From a virus: 37,702 nucleotides of DNA. The notes beneath the pieces were generated by a model. That model was given only the letters and a program-made list of their open reading frames with translations. It was not told where the DNA came from and made no database searches. The translations under genes and the position numbers were made by a program. Positions 9,432 through 16,853 of the stretch are shown piece after piece; positions within the stretch are counted from its first letter, which is position 1, and each line of letters opens with the position of its first letter. The stretch spans positions 1 to 37,702 of the IMG/VR virus record IMGVR_UViG_3300030107_003074. The stretch is one strand, 5' to 3'.

Positions 9432-10304
9432 TTATTCATCACACGGAATTTGGAATACTTTATTTTCTTCCATTCTTACCGCACCAATACTCATGCATGT
9501 GTACACTTGAGTTGCATAACTTTTGTCAGGTCGAACATCAATTTTAGCAGTGATGTCTTTGCCAACGCCAAGTTTGATAGCATCTTGTGTAAATGCAAAT
9601 ACTAGACGGTCATCCGTATTAGTTGCGTCAAAGTTTAATCTATTAGACAAGATGAATTTGAAACCCATAAAAGTATCAACGTCACCAGCTGCAAGAGCTT
9701 TGACTGTGTTAAAATCACTTGATGTTACCTGGGTTGTTCCAAGTAAGTCAGCAATCTGAGTTGCCCCACATACAATGTATCTAGGGATTGAAGGATCTAC
9801 ATCGTTCAAGTCAAAGAACTTTTTAGCTGCAATCATTTTTGCAATTGTTAGTCCGTCAGACTGGTTAGATGTTGCAAATTTACTTCCTGATGGAAGTGCA
9901 ACAGAAGTTGCTCCAGCAACACCAGCTTGTGCTGATCCTTGTAAAGCAGAAATGATAACATCATCCATTGATCTACCCATTGCAGCAGCAGCAGCTTTTG
10001 CATAAGAAGAAGTTGGATCAATTAGCATTCTTACTTTGTCTTGATCGTCAATTAAATCGGCCCATTCGTAATCGGACAAACTTAATCTACGTCTTGAGTG
10101 CGGAGTGTCAATCTGAGGGGTATCTGCATGTCTTGACGTTCTAACCTGAGCAGCTGTTACACCGACCTGATCAAAAAATGCATTCTTGCCCGTCACAGTT
10201 TCAACATCCACAGCAGCTCTCAAACGGCTTCCCATTTGTTGAGCTAACATAGCCACGTTAGAACTATACTGTTCTACGAAAGCTGTGGTTATTTGTGTTG
10301 ACAT
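9432..10304 (-). CDS. Major capsid protein
   Basis: A 290-residue protein with an N-terminus (FVEQYSSNVAMLAQQMGSRL) and following VTGKNAFFDQVG, RRRLSLSDYEWADLIDDQD and GRSMDDVI segments that I recognise from HK97-fold major capsid proteins of marine podoviruses and related prophages. The C-terminal part (YIVCGATQIADLL, then FMGFKFILSNRL) fits the A-domain. The ribosome site AAGGAGACA precedes the ATG at a good distance, as expected for a very highly expressed gene. The 139-base leader upstream is the longest untranslated gap in the head region and contains two hairpins. Confidence 0.9.
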   Translation of the reverse strand: MSTQITTAFVEQYSSNVAMLAQQMGSRLRAAVDVETVTGKNAFFDQVGVTAAQVRTSRHADTPQIDTPHSRRRLSLSDYEWADLIDDQDKVRMLIDPTSSYAKAAAAAMGRSMDDVIISALQGSAQAGVAGATSVALPSGSKFATSNQSDGLTIAKMIAAKKFFDLNDVDPSIPRYIVCGATQIADLLGTTQVTSSDFNTVKALAAGDVDTFMGFKFILSNRLNFDATNTDDRLVFAFTQDAIKLGVGKDITAKIDVRPDKSYATQVYTCMSIGAVRMEENKVFQIPCDE

Positions 10305-10443
10305 AAAATGTCTCCTTGTTGTTAAGTTTAAGTTTTATTGTCAGCCAATTATCCCGTAGGGTTGTCTTACATTTAACACCTGGTAGGTGATAGTCTGTCC
10401 TATTGTCTTTTAGAGCTGGTAAACCAGTTGTTCTAAATAGTGG
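10305..10443 (-). promoter_or_regulatory. Structured leader between scaffold and capsid genes
   Basis: This 139-base gap separates scaffold from major capsid protein in an otherwise tightly overlapped operon. It contains two small inverted repeats: CACCT ggt AGGTG at 10377-10389 and CTGGT aa ACCAG at 10416-10427. It ends with the strong capsid ribosome site. No convincing -35/-10 pair is visible on the minus strand. A role in raising capsid expression (processing, stability or a weak promoter) is inferred. Confidence 0.4.
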
Positions 10444-11271
10444 TTAGCCTGAGACTATTTCTCTCAATGCTAAAACTTTTTGCACCGTTGCCTCGTGTTG
10501 AGGATCCATCTTGTTCCAGTAAGGACCATTAGGTGCAGTTAAATCGTTAATTTGCTGTTGCATGTTTGCATTAGACGATGCAGCTGTTTTGTCTCCAGCA
10601 AATACATCCTCTGATACTACACTTGCCATTTTTGATAGACCTTTAATTAATGCTGGATTATCTCCAAGCACTGATCCATCTGCCATTTGTAGTCTAAACA
10701 TATCATCACCAAAAAATTTTTTTCCAAGGGTTGAAGATTTTTTTAGATTTTCTTCGTAGCTTCGGCCCCATTCTTCACGCAATTCTCTTTGGCTTTGTTC
10801 TTGTGCAAGCACAGCATTGTTTTCTAAATCAACTAATGATTGATTTGATATGCTATTATAATAATCAAGCAGTCCTTGTGCTTGTGCTGGTGACAATCCA
10901 TGCTTGTGAGCTGTTTCTTTAAAACTACTCATCAATTGTTCATCAATTGCTTCACCTTCACCAACTTCTGCTGTTAGTTCATAACCATTTGGATCTGACG
11001 GCCTACCTAATTTATCGTAGATGTCACTCCATTCTTCCTCAGTTGTATTAGCTCCTGGCACTACCATCTTGTCTTTGCCAATCATTGACTCAGCATTGAT
11101 GTAACTTTTTGCTAATGTTGATACGTCACTAAATTTTTCTAGTGATGCATTTGTTTTTAGTTCCTCTGGTAAACTGTCTCTCCAGCTAGCTTCTGCTACT
11201 GGAGCTTCTGTTGCAGTTGACTCAGACGGTTGGCTTTGTTCTTCGACAGCCGTTACCTGATCTTCTGACAT
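10444..11271 (-). CDS. Capsid scaffolding protein
   Basis: A 275-residue acidic, helical protein immediately upstream of the major capsid gene. Residues about 28-100 hold the recognisable phage scaffold signature: WRDSLPEELK, then a stretch ending LAKSYINAESMIGKDK, then VPG and EEWSDIYDKLGRPSDPNGYEL. The remainder is Gln/Glu/Lys-rich coiled coil, and the C-terminus is the probable capsid-binding end. Scaffolds of this family direct procapsid assembly and then leave. The start ATG follows AAGGAGACAACT, a strong ribosome site that lies just past the stop of a tiny membrane-peptide gene. Confidence 0.88.
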   Translation of the reverse strand: MSEDQVTAVEEQSQPSESTATEAPVAEASWRDSLPEELKTNASLEKFSDVSTLAKSYINAESMIGKDKMVVPGANTTEEEWSDIYDKLGRPSDPNGYELTAEVGEGEAIDEQLMSSFKETAHKHGLSPAQAQGLLDYYNSISNQSLVDLENNAVLAQEQSQRELREEWGRSYEENLKKSSTLGKKFFGDDMFRLQMADGSVLGDNPALIKGLSKMASVVSEDVFAGDKTAASSNANMQQQINDLTAPNGPYWNKMDPQHEATVQKVLALREIVSG

Positions 11272-11281
11272 AGTTGTCTCC

Positions 11282-11389
11282 TTATGTTATGATTAAATAA
11301 ATTAAAATTAATACGACAGCAGCTGAGATAATTTTTATTTTCTTATCTGCGTTCCACCATAGTAAAAAGTATTGCTTTAATTCTTCCAT
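11282..11389 (-). CDS. 35-residue single-TM peptide
   Basis: A short gene starting at ATG 11389, which overlaps the preceding stop as TAATG, and ending with TAA at 11282-11284. The peptide has a charged N-terminus (MEELKQYF, then WWNADKKIK) and a hydrophobic C-terminal half (IISAAVVLILIYLIIT) long enough to span a membrane. The scaffold ribosome site follows directly. Its tight placement between two structural genes argues that it is translated. I do not recognise a family; a minor virion or membrane role is possible. Confidence 0.55.
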   Translation of the reverse strand: MEELKQYFLLWWNADKKIKIISAAVVLILIYLIIT

Positions 11390-11637
11390 TAAATTTTCCT
11401 ATTTAAAATGTTAATAATAAACAAAATGACGGCACGTTGACCTTCCATAAAAGCTGACTCATGTGAATCATTTTTTACATTGGTTGTGCTAAACAAGTGG
11501 CATCGTCTTTGCAAATCTTCTAAGACTTTTGCCCCTTCTTTACTTTCAAAAGTTAGTTTGTATGATTTAACTAACTCCTTAAATTTTTCTTCATTCTGTT
11601 CTTGTTCTTGGTTCTGATTTTGTTGCTCATCAGCCAT
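11389..11637 (-). CDS. Bbp19-like small phage protein
   Basis: 82 residues. After a Gln/Glu-rich N-terminus (about 20 residues) comes a domain with VLEDLQRRCHLFST and, near the end, a pattern of the type AFMEGQRAVILFIIN. This matches the short Bbp19-type proteins (conserved acidic helix, then EGxR and a hydrophobic helix) commonly encoded beside podovirus portal genes. The molecular role of that family is not established. The start follows AAGGAGAAAAAT and lies 11 bases after the portal stop; the stop overlaps the next tiny gene. Confidence 0.65.
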   Translation of the reverse strand: MADEQQNQNQEQEQNEEKFKELVKSYKLTFESKEGAKVLEDLQRRCHLFSTTNVKNDSHESAFMEGQRAVILFIINILNRKI

Positions 11638-11648
11638 AATTTTTCTCC

Positions 11649-13247
11649 TTATTGTTGTTCTTCAACAGCTTTAAGCATCGGTGCAGCTGCGCCAGCAGCT
11701 TGTGCCGCTTCAACTGCTTGTTGTTGCTCCATAGCTTGTTGTTGTTCTTCTTGTCGTTCTTGTCTTAGTTGTGCTACTTCAGCATCAGATTTAATAATCC
11801 GTGCTGGCAAGCCCAACATTTTTTGGACATACTTCACTAACCCATCTGAGTCTAAGTAATCCAAAACTGGTGCAAATTGTGACATTGATCCAAAGATTTC
11901 TATGCCACGCATTACAGAATTTAAGTCTCCTGATTTTTGTGCTTTGGCAAGTGGGCTAACGTATTCAATGTCTATTGTTTGATTGGTTAATATTTCAGGC
12001 ATTGGTCTAAACACATCAGCTCTTATTAAAATATTGAACACTCGTTCAATAAGGGGTTGTAGTAGTTCTGATTGCAATCGACCTAACACTGGACCAAGTA
12101 ACCTCATTTTTTCTTCGTTACGTTGCAGCACTTCTGTTGCTGTCATTTGACCACCTTGTGCTAACAACAACTGATCGACATAAAATGTTTTTTGTATTGC
12201 CAGTTGTCTGTCCTGGATCATGTTGACAGTAATAGGATTGTTGGCTCCAATGTTTAATGGTTCAATACGATCTCGTGAACCTGAACGGTAGAAGTTTAAA
12301 CCACCTGGCACTGTCCTGACTGGTAACATAAAACCGTCATCAGGAACCATAAGGGGAGGATCAATTTGTTTCTGCGCAGCTTTGATTGTTACCTCAGACA
12401 TTTTGTTTAACATCTTTACGTCAGGGAGTGCATTCATGGATGGGGATCTTCCATAAATTTCATAACTAGCTTTTAAATAACGTGGAACAACGTATGGAAA
12501 CTCTTTAAAACCACCTTCGTTGATCATGTGAACATCATCAGGATCTACATAACATGACTTAAATGGCATGTTGGCTGCATCTTCTTTTGATGCGTCATAA
12601 CTGTCTCGTGGCATAACCACATGCAAAATGTTTACATCTGCATCTAAATCTTTTTTATATTTGTTAAATATGCCTGGGCCAACTGCCTCACCAAATAATT
12701 CAACAGCTGAACGTGCATTCATTGTAAAATGTCTAAACACCGTGTCCACTTCACCTTTTGAATTTTCAGAAATAAATATTTCTTTAACGTGCCTGGTGTT
12801 AAAACGTATTAGATTTTTTTCGTCTGTTGATACAAACATAGCTGACGTACCAAAGGATATTAAATCTTGGTATAGCTCTTGGATTTCTTGTTGAAAGTTT
12901 GAACGATTAAAAGCAACATACATATCCTCAGTTACTGAGTCTAACCATTCTCTAGCATCATCATCTTCAGATAAAGCAAGATCCTTGTAAGCTAATGTAA
13001 ACCATGGAGTAGCTGAGTTAGTCAACATACCATGCAGACTAGAACTTAATAGTTCTAATGCATGAATAGCCGTACCATCAAATATAACCTCAGTTCTTTT
13101 ATCACCACGAGTCCGTTGTGTAGTAATGTCAGCTTTACGAGGCAGCATGTAATCAGCTATTTCTTGCCAATGACTTTCCCATGTTGACCGATTTGTTCTT
13201 AACGTAGCAAAACGGTCTACTAGCATTTCTGCGTTTTTGTTTTTCAT
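11649..13247 (-). CDS. Portal protein (T7 gp8-like head-to-tail connector)
   Basis: A 532-residue protein, the usual length for T7-type portals. The N-terminus (RSTWESHWQEIADYMLPR) and a following segment with GDKRTEVIFDGTAIHA and SSLHGMLTN are hallmark sequences of this family. The later region DPPLMVPDDGF and the stretch with QGGQMTATEVLQRNEEK are also typical. The C-terminus is a Gln/Ala-rich coiled tail. It forms the dodecameric portal through which TerL packages DNA. It starts immediately after the stop of a small upstream gene and is followed by the Bbp19-like gene. Confidence 0.94.
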   Translation of the reverse strand: MKNKNAEMLVDRFATLRTNRSTWESHWQEIADYMLPRKADITTQRTRGDKRTEVIFDGTAIHALELLSSSLHGMLTNSATPWFTLAYKDLALSEDDDAREWLDSVTEDMYVAFNRSNFQQEIQELYQDLISFGTSAMFVSTDEKNLIRFNTRHVKEIFISENSKGEVDTVFRHFTMNARSAVELFGEAVGPGIFNKYKKDLDADVNILHVVMPRDSYDASKEDAANMPFKSCYVDPDDVHMINEGGFKEFPYVVPRYLKASYEIYGRSPSMNALPDVKMLNKMSEVTIKAAQKQIDPPLMVPDDGFMLPVRTVPGGLNFYRSGSRDRIEPLNIGANNPITVNMIQDRQLAIQKTFYVDQLLLAQGGQMTATEVLQRNEEKMRLLGPVLGRLQSELLQPLIERVFNILIRADVFRPMPEILTNQTIDIEYVSPLAKAQKSGDLNSVMRGIEIFGSMSQFAPVLDYLDSDGLVKYVQKMLGLPARIIKSDAEVAQLRQERQEEQQQAMEQQQAVEAAQAAGAAAPMLKAVEEQQ

Positions 13248-13454
13248 TTAGCTTAATAGTGTTGGCTTGTATGTTGGTGCGTCACCTCCAAGGCCCATTG
13301 ATGTTGTTTCAATCAATGAAGATTGTCCTGGCTTTTTCTTTTTCTTAGCAGCCTGAACGTCTTGTGCCATGTCTTGCGTTTTAGTCGTTTGCACTTCAGT
13401 TGGTGTCATAGCAACTGGTGCTTTTGGTTTACGACCTCCGATTATTCCACTCAT
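13248..13454 (-). CDS. Small basic protein with YKPTLLS tail
   Basis: 68 residues, low complexity and basic: N-terminus MSGIIGGRKPKAP, a Lys run (AAKKKKKPGQ) and C-terminus APTYKPTLLS. The end matches that of the 66-residue protein at 13676-13876 (DSYKPSLLG), and both start with MS. They look like diverged paralogues. Proteins of this kind, ending in a (K/Y)xTLLG-like motif between terminase and portal genes, are widespread in podoviruses and have no known function. A good ribosome site (AAGGAGAAT) precedes the ATG. Confidence 0.7.
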   Translation of the reverse strand: MSGIIGGRKPKAPVAMTPTEVQTTKTQDMAQDVQAAKKKKKPGQSSLIETTSMGLGGDAPTYKPTLLS

Positions 13455-13471
13455 AATATTCTCCTTAATTA

Positions 13472-13507
13472 TTATTTACCGTATGGTTTTTTCTTTTTCT
13501 TTTTCAT
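13472..13507 (-). CDS. Possible 11-residue Lys-rich peptide
   Basis: A minimal open frame, ATG at 13507 to TAA at 13472, encoding MKKKKKKPYGK. It follows the 52-residue gene by five bases and has AGGA about nine bases upstream. Its composition echoes the Lys runs of its neighbours. It could be a real micropeptide or a chance product of A-rich DNA; conservation in relatives would decide. Confidence 0.25.
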   Translation of the reverse strand: MKKKKKKPYGK

Positions 13508-13512
13508 TATAA

Positions 13513-13671
13513 TTATCCTAATAAAGTTTTCTTTGCTGTCTTTGCAGATCGTTTAAAATTAGCAGCAGTTGGTGCACCTTTTGATCCTGGTGTTCTCATT
13601 TTTTCACCTGAGCCAGCTTTAATTCTTCTGCGTTTTGCATGTATGTTTGCGTATAGTCCTGGTCTTGCCAT
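13513..13671 (-). CDS. Conserved 52-residue basic phage protein
   Basis: The ATG is at 13671 and TAA at 13513-13515. The sequence opens MARPGLYANIHAKRRRI and continues AGSGEKMRTPGSKGAPTA, ending in a Lys/Ala-rich helix and LLG. I recognise this strongly conserved pattern (GLYANIHAKRxRI, GSGEKMRxPGxxGAPT) as a short protein found next to terminase and portal genes in many marine and T7-like phages. Its role is not known; the charge suggests nucleic-acid contact or a packaged protein. It fits exactly between two small genes with a four-base gap upstream. Confidence 0.8.
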   Translation of the reverse strand: MARPGLYANIHAKRRRIKAGSGEKMRTPGSKGAPTAANFKRSAKTAKKTLLG

Positions 13672-13675
13672 AGTA

Positions 13676-13876
13676 TTATCCTAGTAATGATGGTTTATAA
13701 GAATCTTCGTCTTGGTTTTGTAATCCACTGTTTGATGTCAGTATGGTTGCTTTTTTGCCACGTCTTTTTCGTTGTGCATCAGGATCTTCTTTTGCAACAG
13801 ATCCAGTTGGTGTTAATGGAACAACTTGTTTTGGGGGAGGCGGCATGCTCATTTTGGGGCTAAGTATTCTACTCAT
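13676..13876 (-). CDS. Small protein with SYKPSLLG tail
   Basis: 66 residues. A Pro-rich N-terminus (MSRILSPKMSMPPPPKQ) is followed by a basic patch (QRKRRGKKATILTS) and the end DSYKPSLLG. The RRG-ATILT-GL-LLG arrangement is typical of a short protein encoded between TerL and portal in podoviruses, function unknown. It overlaps the TerL stop as ATGA, so it is translated by coupling to TerL. It shares its C-terminal motif with the 68-residue protein two genes downstream. Confidence 0.72.
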   Translation of the reverse strand: MSRILSPKMSMPPPPKQVVPLTPTGSVAKEDPDAQRKRRGKKATILTSNSGLQNQDEDSYKPSLLG

Positions 13877-15153
13877 TGTATTCCTAACGGGTTGTAGTTG
13901 TTATCGGCCAGCTGTTGTGGCACTTGTTCATTTGTTTTTAATTCTTCCATACCAACAGCCAGGCAACGTAAAGCATCACAAGCATGTGAGCTCCAGTCGT
14001 GTACTGGTTTGGCATTGAAGGTTTGCAATGCGTCATTAAATTTGCGGTGATAGTTCCTCAAGGCATCTAACAGTTTCTTACAACTATCCATGTCTATCCA
14101 ACATCTATTGAGTAGCAGCTGCGTATAGTGCAGCCCATCCTCTATGCTTAATTTTGGTACTATCTTAAATCGTAAACCAAGTTCGTATGCAATCTCACGT
14201 CTTGATTTTCCATTTGTAAACTCACGTTGTTCTAGGTCGTGAGGTCCATAATGATCCTTGTAAACGTAATCTTTCTTGTTAATCACACTAATGTAGTGTG
14301 GCAGTCCTTCATTGCTGCTTTCGTAATAATCTATAATTTGTACTGATCTGCCAATTTGTTGAAAAAATATAATGGTTGTTTTGTCTGATACACCAATGTC
14401 CCAGGCCGTTGATACGGGGTAGGTAGCATCATAAGGTACGCGGCCTACTTGTCCTTTTTCTTCTATTTTTTCTATTACATCTCCGTATATGGCTCCTTCT
14501 AGTGCGGCCACCCAATCACATTCAAACTCTTGTCTGTACTTTTTTTGCCCCATCAAATCCAATGCAGCATCTAATTCTTCCTGGTCCACAATGCCAGTTT
14601 CAGATGCTTTTGCTATTCTGACGTACCAGGTAGGATCTTGTAATCCGTGTTGGTACTTAGAATAAAAATCATTGCTCATGCCCTGGGGAGTCCCAATGAA
14701 AAAGCAAAATCCTTTTCTATCTGATAGAGCTGGTCTTATAATCTCAGGAAACAATCGTGGATTGACCTGAGCATATTCATCAACAATAATTCCATCAAAG
14801 TAAGATCCTCTTAAACTGTCTGGGTTTTCAGATCCTAATAAGACAATTTTGGCACCAGTTGGAAACGTGCAACTTAGTTCTTGTTCGTTAAACTTTGTTC
14901 CAGGTATGACACCAGCATAAAATTTTAAATAATCAAATATAATTGATTTTACTTGTTTGTATGTCGGGCCGATGTATGCGTACCGTGGGTTCCACATGGT
15001 GTTTGTTAAAGCTCGTTTTATAAGCTCGTTTATGCACAACACCGATTTGCCCGCCCTCCTATGAATAGAAAGTACGGCCCATCTGTGTTTTGCTAAATTC
15101 TCGTGTATCTCTCGTTGCAGCTCTCGTGGGCTGTACGGTATTGTAATATCCAT
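13873..15153 (-). CDS. terL: Terminase large subunit
   Basis: A 426-residue packaging motor. The ATPase half has a Walker A-like loop HRRAGKS (residues 31-37), Walker B IIVDEY (122-127, with E126 as catalytic Glu) and the coupling motif FIGTPQG (152-158). The nuclease half has the RNase H-like acids D252 (AWDIG), D275 (IIDYYE) and D393 (HACDALR). This set is complete, so the protein should be active in cutting concatemers and pumping DNA into the prohead through the portal. The ATG overlaps the previous stop as TAATG and its stop overlaps the next start as ATGA. Confidence 0.96.
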   Translation of the reverse strand: MDITIPYSPRELQREIHENLAKHRWAVLSIHRRAGKSVLCINELIKRALTNTMWNPRYAYIGPTYKQVKSIIFDYLKFYAGVIPGTKFNEQELSCTFPTGAKIVLLGSENPDSLRGSYFDGIIVDEYAQVNPRLFPEIIRPALSDRKGFCFFIGTPQGMSNDFYSKYQHGLQDPTWYVRIAKASETGIVDQEELDAALDLMGQKKYRQEFECDWVAALEGAIYGDVIEKIEEKGQVGRVPYDATYPVSTAWDIGVSDKTTIIFFQQIGRSVQIIDYYESSNEGLPHYISVINKKDYVYKDHYGPHDLEQREFTNGKSRREIAYELGLRFKIVPKLSIEDGLHYTQLLLNRCWIDMDSCKKLLDALRNYHRKFNDALQTFNAKPVHDWSSHACDALRCLAVGMEELKTNEQVPQQLADNNYNPLGIQ

Positions 15154-15335
15154 TAATGTACTGTTGGTTTTTCGTCACCAAACTCTAATTGATCAATATT
15201 TAATGTTTCTAATATCCAATCAGATACATCTCTGCCGTGTAAATTATTACGAAAACCAGTAATGTTTATTAAAACACTGCGGGTGTTTTTGTCGTAAAAC
15301 ACCATGGCAATTAAATCTTTTAAATCATCATCCAT
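15153..15335 (-). CDS. Small acidic protein upstream of TerL
   Basis: 60 residues (MDDDLKDLIAMVFYDKNTRS, then ITGFRNNLHGRDVSDWILETL). It is acidic with alternating hydrophobic positions, suggesting a compact beta-strand and helix fold. I do not recognise a family. It is coupled to TerL by a TAATG overlap, and GAGG lies about eight bases before its ATG. The coupling suggests a packaging-related role, but that is only context. Confidence 0.6.
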   Translation of the reverse strand: MDDDLKDLIAMVFYDKNTRSVLINITGFRNNLHGRDVSDWILETLNIDQLEFGDEKPTVH

Positions 15336-15477
15336 CCAGGGACCTCGAAGTCGGGATATATATATATATAAAAACTGCGGCCATTTTTTCGGGGTGTGCC
15401 ATGGCCAAAAACTGGGAAAAATTGTACCCCTACGGGCTCACATCCCGCAATAATCGTTGGAAATCCTACCTTTATTG
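15336..15477. other. Non-coding gap between TerS and TerL block, possible packaging or promoter site
   Basis: A 142-base gap in a dense operon. It contains an uninterrupted AT dinucleotide run (15356-15370), an inverted repeat GGCCAT (15379-15384) / ATGGCC (15401-15406) that includes the palindrome GCCATGGC (15398-15405), and locally GC-richer sequence. Phage pac or cos sites often lie within or beside terS, so this is a candidate recognition site. The AT run read on the minus strand could also serve as a -10 region for terL. Neither is proven. Confidence 0.35.
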
Positions 15478-15930
15478 TTAATTATTCTGTACCTTGGTTG
15501 CGTCTAACTTCTGAACTCCTACTTGCGTGCCCGTGACCGTGCGTTGCTGCTCAGAGCTGGGGAGGTTTGGCATCTCCCACTTGATAGTCAATGAACTATC
15601 TCCAGTTTGTTTGATCTCTTGCTTGTCAGAGTACAAGCTGATCAGCTTACTGGCTACGAACCTAATGTGATGTAACTTCTCACGAACCAATTGCATTTGC
15701 TGCGGTGGAATATCTTCACGGTCTAGTATCTCCATTGCTGTGTCAAGCCAGGTCTGCGCACCAGTCCGTCTTGCCTCTGTTACTTGCTCACTAAAATCTT
15801 TATCGTCACGCATCCATTTGTATATTGTCGATAGTCCAGGCATATCTTTTTCTTTTGCTATCCTGGTCAGTGGTTTGCCCAGCTGAAGTTGCTCTAGTAT
15901 TTTGTCTGAGTATTTCTCTAATTTCATCAT
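15478..15930 (-). CDS. terS: Terminase small subunit
   Basis: 150 residues. Residues about 18-45 form a helix-turn-helix (PLTRIAKEKDMPGLSTIYKW) followed by a helical oligomerisation region, the pattern of Sf6/phBC6A51-type small terminases that recognise the packaging site and regulate TerL. The C-terminus is a polar tail. Two adjacent ATGs (15930 and 15927) are possible starts, neither with a Shine-Dalgarno sequence. The 5' 125 bases overlap, in another frame, the end of the HGG-motif gene, so translation probably depends on the upstream gene. Confidence 0.85.
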   Translation of the reverse strand: MMKLEKYSDKILEQLQLGKPLTRIAKEKDMPGLSTIYKWMRDDKDFSEQVTEARRTGAQTWLDTAMEILDREDIPPQQMQLVREKLHHIRFVASKLISLYSDKQEIKQTGDSSLTIKWEMPNLPSSEQQRTVTGTQVGVQKLDATKVQNN

Positions 15931-16135
15931 CGGTTTTATTTTTCATTGAAACTAAATTTTTCAATGCCTTCAATCTACCTTCAATTGATTTAGGTCCAGT
16001 TGAAAAACCTCCATGGTTTTTACAACGGTAAAAGCCAGACTTCATCAAATAACCTTTGGCTCTACATTGCACAGTAAAGTTACTTTTTCGAGTCATAGAC
16101 TCACAAAATACTTTTTTAGATGGTCTCCCTGGCAT
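15806..16135 (-). CDS. HGG-motif protein upstream of TerS
   Basis: 109 residues. The first 65 contain Cys (CRAKG, then YRCKNHGGFSTGP) and a following KSIEGRLKAL segment. The C-x-x-HGG-x-STGP-KT/S-x-EGR pattern is a well-known small phage and prophage family, probably metal-binding, often beside terminase genes; its function is unknown. The last 40 residues are encoded over the start of terS in a different frame and are polar and low in hydrophobic residues, so they may be a by-product of the overlap. It is the first gene of the late operon, downstream of a perfect TATAAT. Confidence 0.7.
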   Translation of the reverse strand: MPGRPSKKVFCESMTRKSNFTVQCRAKGYLMKSGFYRCKNHGGFSTGPKSIEGRLKALKNLVSMKNKTDDEIREILRQNTRATSAGQTTDQDSKRKRYAWTIDNIQMDA

Positions 16136-16165
16136 GACTTTTAATGCTACACATAGTGATTTGCA

Positions 16166-16171
16166 ATTATA
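16166..16171 (-). promoter_or_regulatory. -10 element of probable late promoter
   Basis: On the minus strand this reads TATAAT, preceded by TTTTGA, about 30 bases before the ATG of the HGG-motif gene that opens the late operon. No good -35 is found at 16-18 bases, so it may need an activator or an extended -10. The inverted repeat at 16194-16222 overlaps the expected -35 side and could be the control site. Confidence 0.5.
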
Positions 16172-16193
16172 TCAAAATTAGTAGGTTATTTGT

Positions 16194-16222
16194 GGCATAT
16201 TGTCCAATAAAAAAAATATGCC
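16194..16222. promoter_or_regulatory. Inverted repeat between divergent promoters, possible operator
   Basis: GGCATAT (16194-16200) and ATATGCC (16216-16222) are perfect inverted copies separated by 15 bases. They lie between the minus-strand TATAAT and the plus-strand TTGACT promoter. A regulator binding here could switch between the early accessory genes and the late operon. An RNA hairpin role is an alternative, since the loop contains a long A-run (T-run on the minus strand). Confidence 0.45.
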
Positions 16223-16240
16223 CCGTAGTGAACTTTTTTC

Positions 16241-16269
16241 TTGACTGTAACCTTTTTGGCTACTATTGT
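16241..16269 (+). promoter_or_regulatory. Sigma70-like promoter for the accessory operon
   Basis: TTGACT (16241-16246) and TATTGT (16264-16269) are separated by exactly 17 bases and point toward the gene starting at 16312. The match to TTGACA/TATAAT is 5 of 6 and 4 of 6. Transcription would start around 16276, leaving a short leader with a ribosome site. Confidence 0.65.
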
Positions 16270-16311
16270 GTTCATGTGAGACAATTAATAAATAAAAATA
16301 CGGAGATAAAT

Positions 16312-16530
16312 ATGAACGAGTCAAATAGTTTGTACGATAGGTTGTGGATGCCAAGGCAAATAGCTTTGGATGTTCTAGCCAATAACATTCAAGAAACAAT
16401 TAAATGGGCCAAGGAAAATGATTTGGACACTACTGCATTACTTTATTTACATACTGCCTACAGATGTAGTTCTAAAACATACGACAAGGCCAGTGATCAA
16501 AAAGCAAAAAAATTAAGAGGGGGTAAATAA
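16312..16530 (+). CDS. Small hypothetical protein, first gene of accessory operon
   Basis: 72 residues from ATG 16312 (MNESNSLYDRLWMPRQIALD). I chose this start because GGAG lies at 16302-16305 with correct spacing and because the promoter at 16241-16269 leaves no room for the longer upstream frame. The protein is helical and ends in a Lys-rich tail (QKAKKLRGGK). I recognise no domain. The stop overlaps the next ATG (TAATG). Confidence 0.65.
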   Translation: MNESNSLYDRLWMPRQIALDVLANNIQETIKWAKENDLDTTALLYLHTAYRCSSKTYDKASDQKAKKLRGGK

Positions 16531-16853
16531 TGAAATTACTTACTAAATCATTAGAAAAAAAGCTGAGGGATAATTCTTCAGCTCAAGACGGCAGCAAGTC
16601 ATTTGCTGCTGTCGTCAAATTGTTCAATCCAGCTGGAACTGGCACTTGGTATTTATCAGAGCTAGACGATAACGGCATAGCTTACGGACTTTGTGACCTG
16701 GGTTACCCAGAGCTCGGATATGTATCACTTGACGAGCTCAGTAGATACAACGGTGCGTTTGGTCTAGGCATTGAAAGAGACAGATATTTTGATGCCAACA
16801 AACTAAAACTTGAAGATATTAAATCAACACTAGATGCGGGAGGGCATGTATGA
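16530..16853 (+). CDS. DUF2958 domain protein
   Basis: 107 residues with the DUF2958 signature: VVKLFNPAGTGTWYLSELD (about 28-46), GLCDLGYPELGYVSLDEL (about 53-70) and an IERDRYFD segment near 81-88. DUF2958 proteins are small, found in plasmids, integrative elements and phages, often near antirestriction genes; their biochemical role is not established. The length matches the family. The start is coupled to the upstream gene by TAATG and its end overlaps the next start by ATGA. Confidence 0.88.
   Translation: MKLLTKSLEKKLRDNSSAQDGSKSFAAVVKLFNPAGTGTWYLSELDDNGIAYGLCDLGYPELGYVSLDELSRYNGAFGLGIERDRYFDANKLKLEDIKSTLDAGGHV

Noticed and set aside
16144-16311. N-terminal extension of the 16312 gene to 16144
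   Set aside because: It would span the promoter and inverted repeat, and the ribosome site fits ATG 16312.
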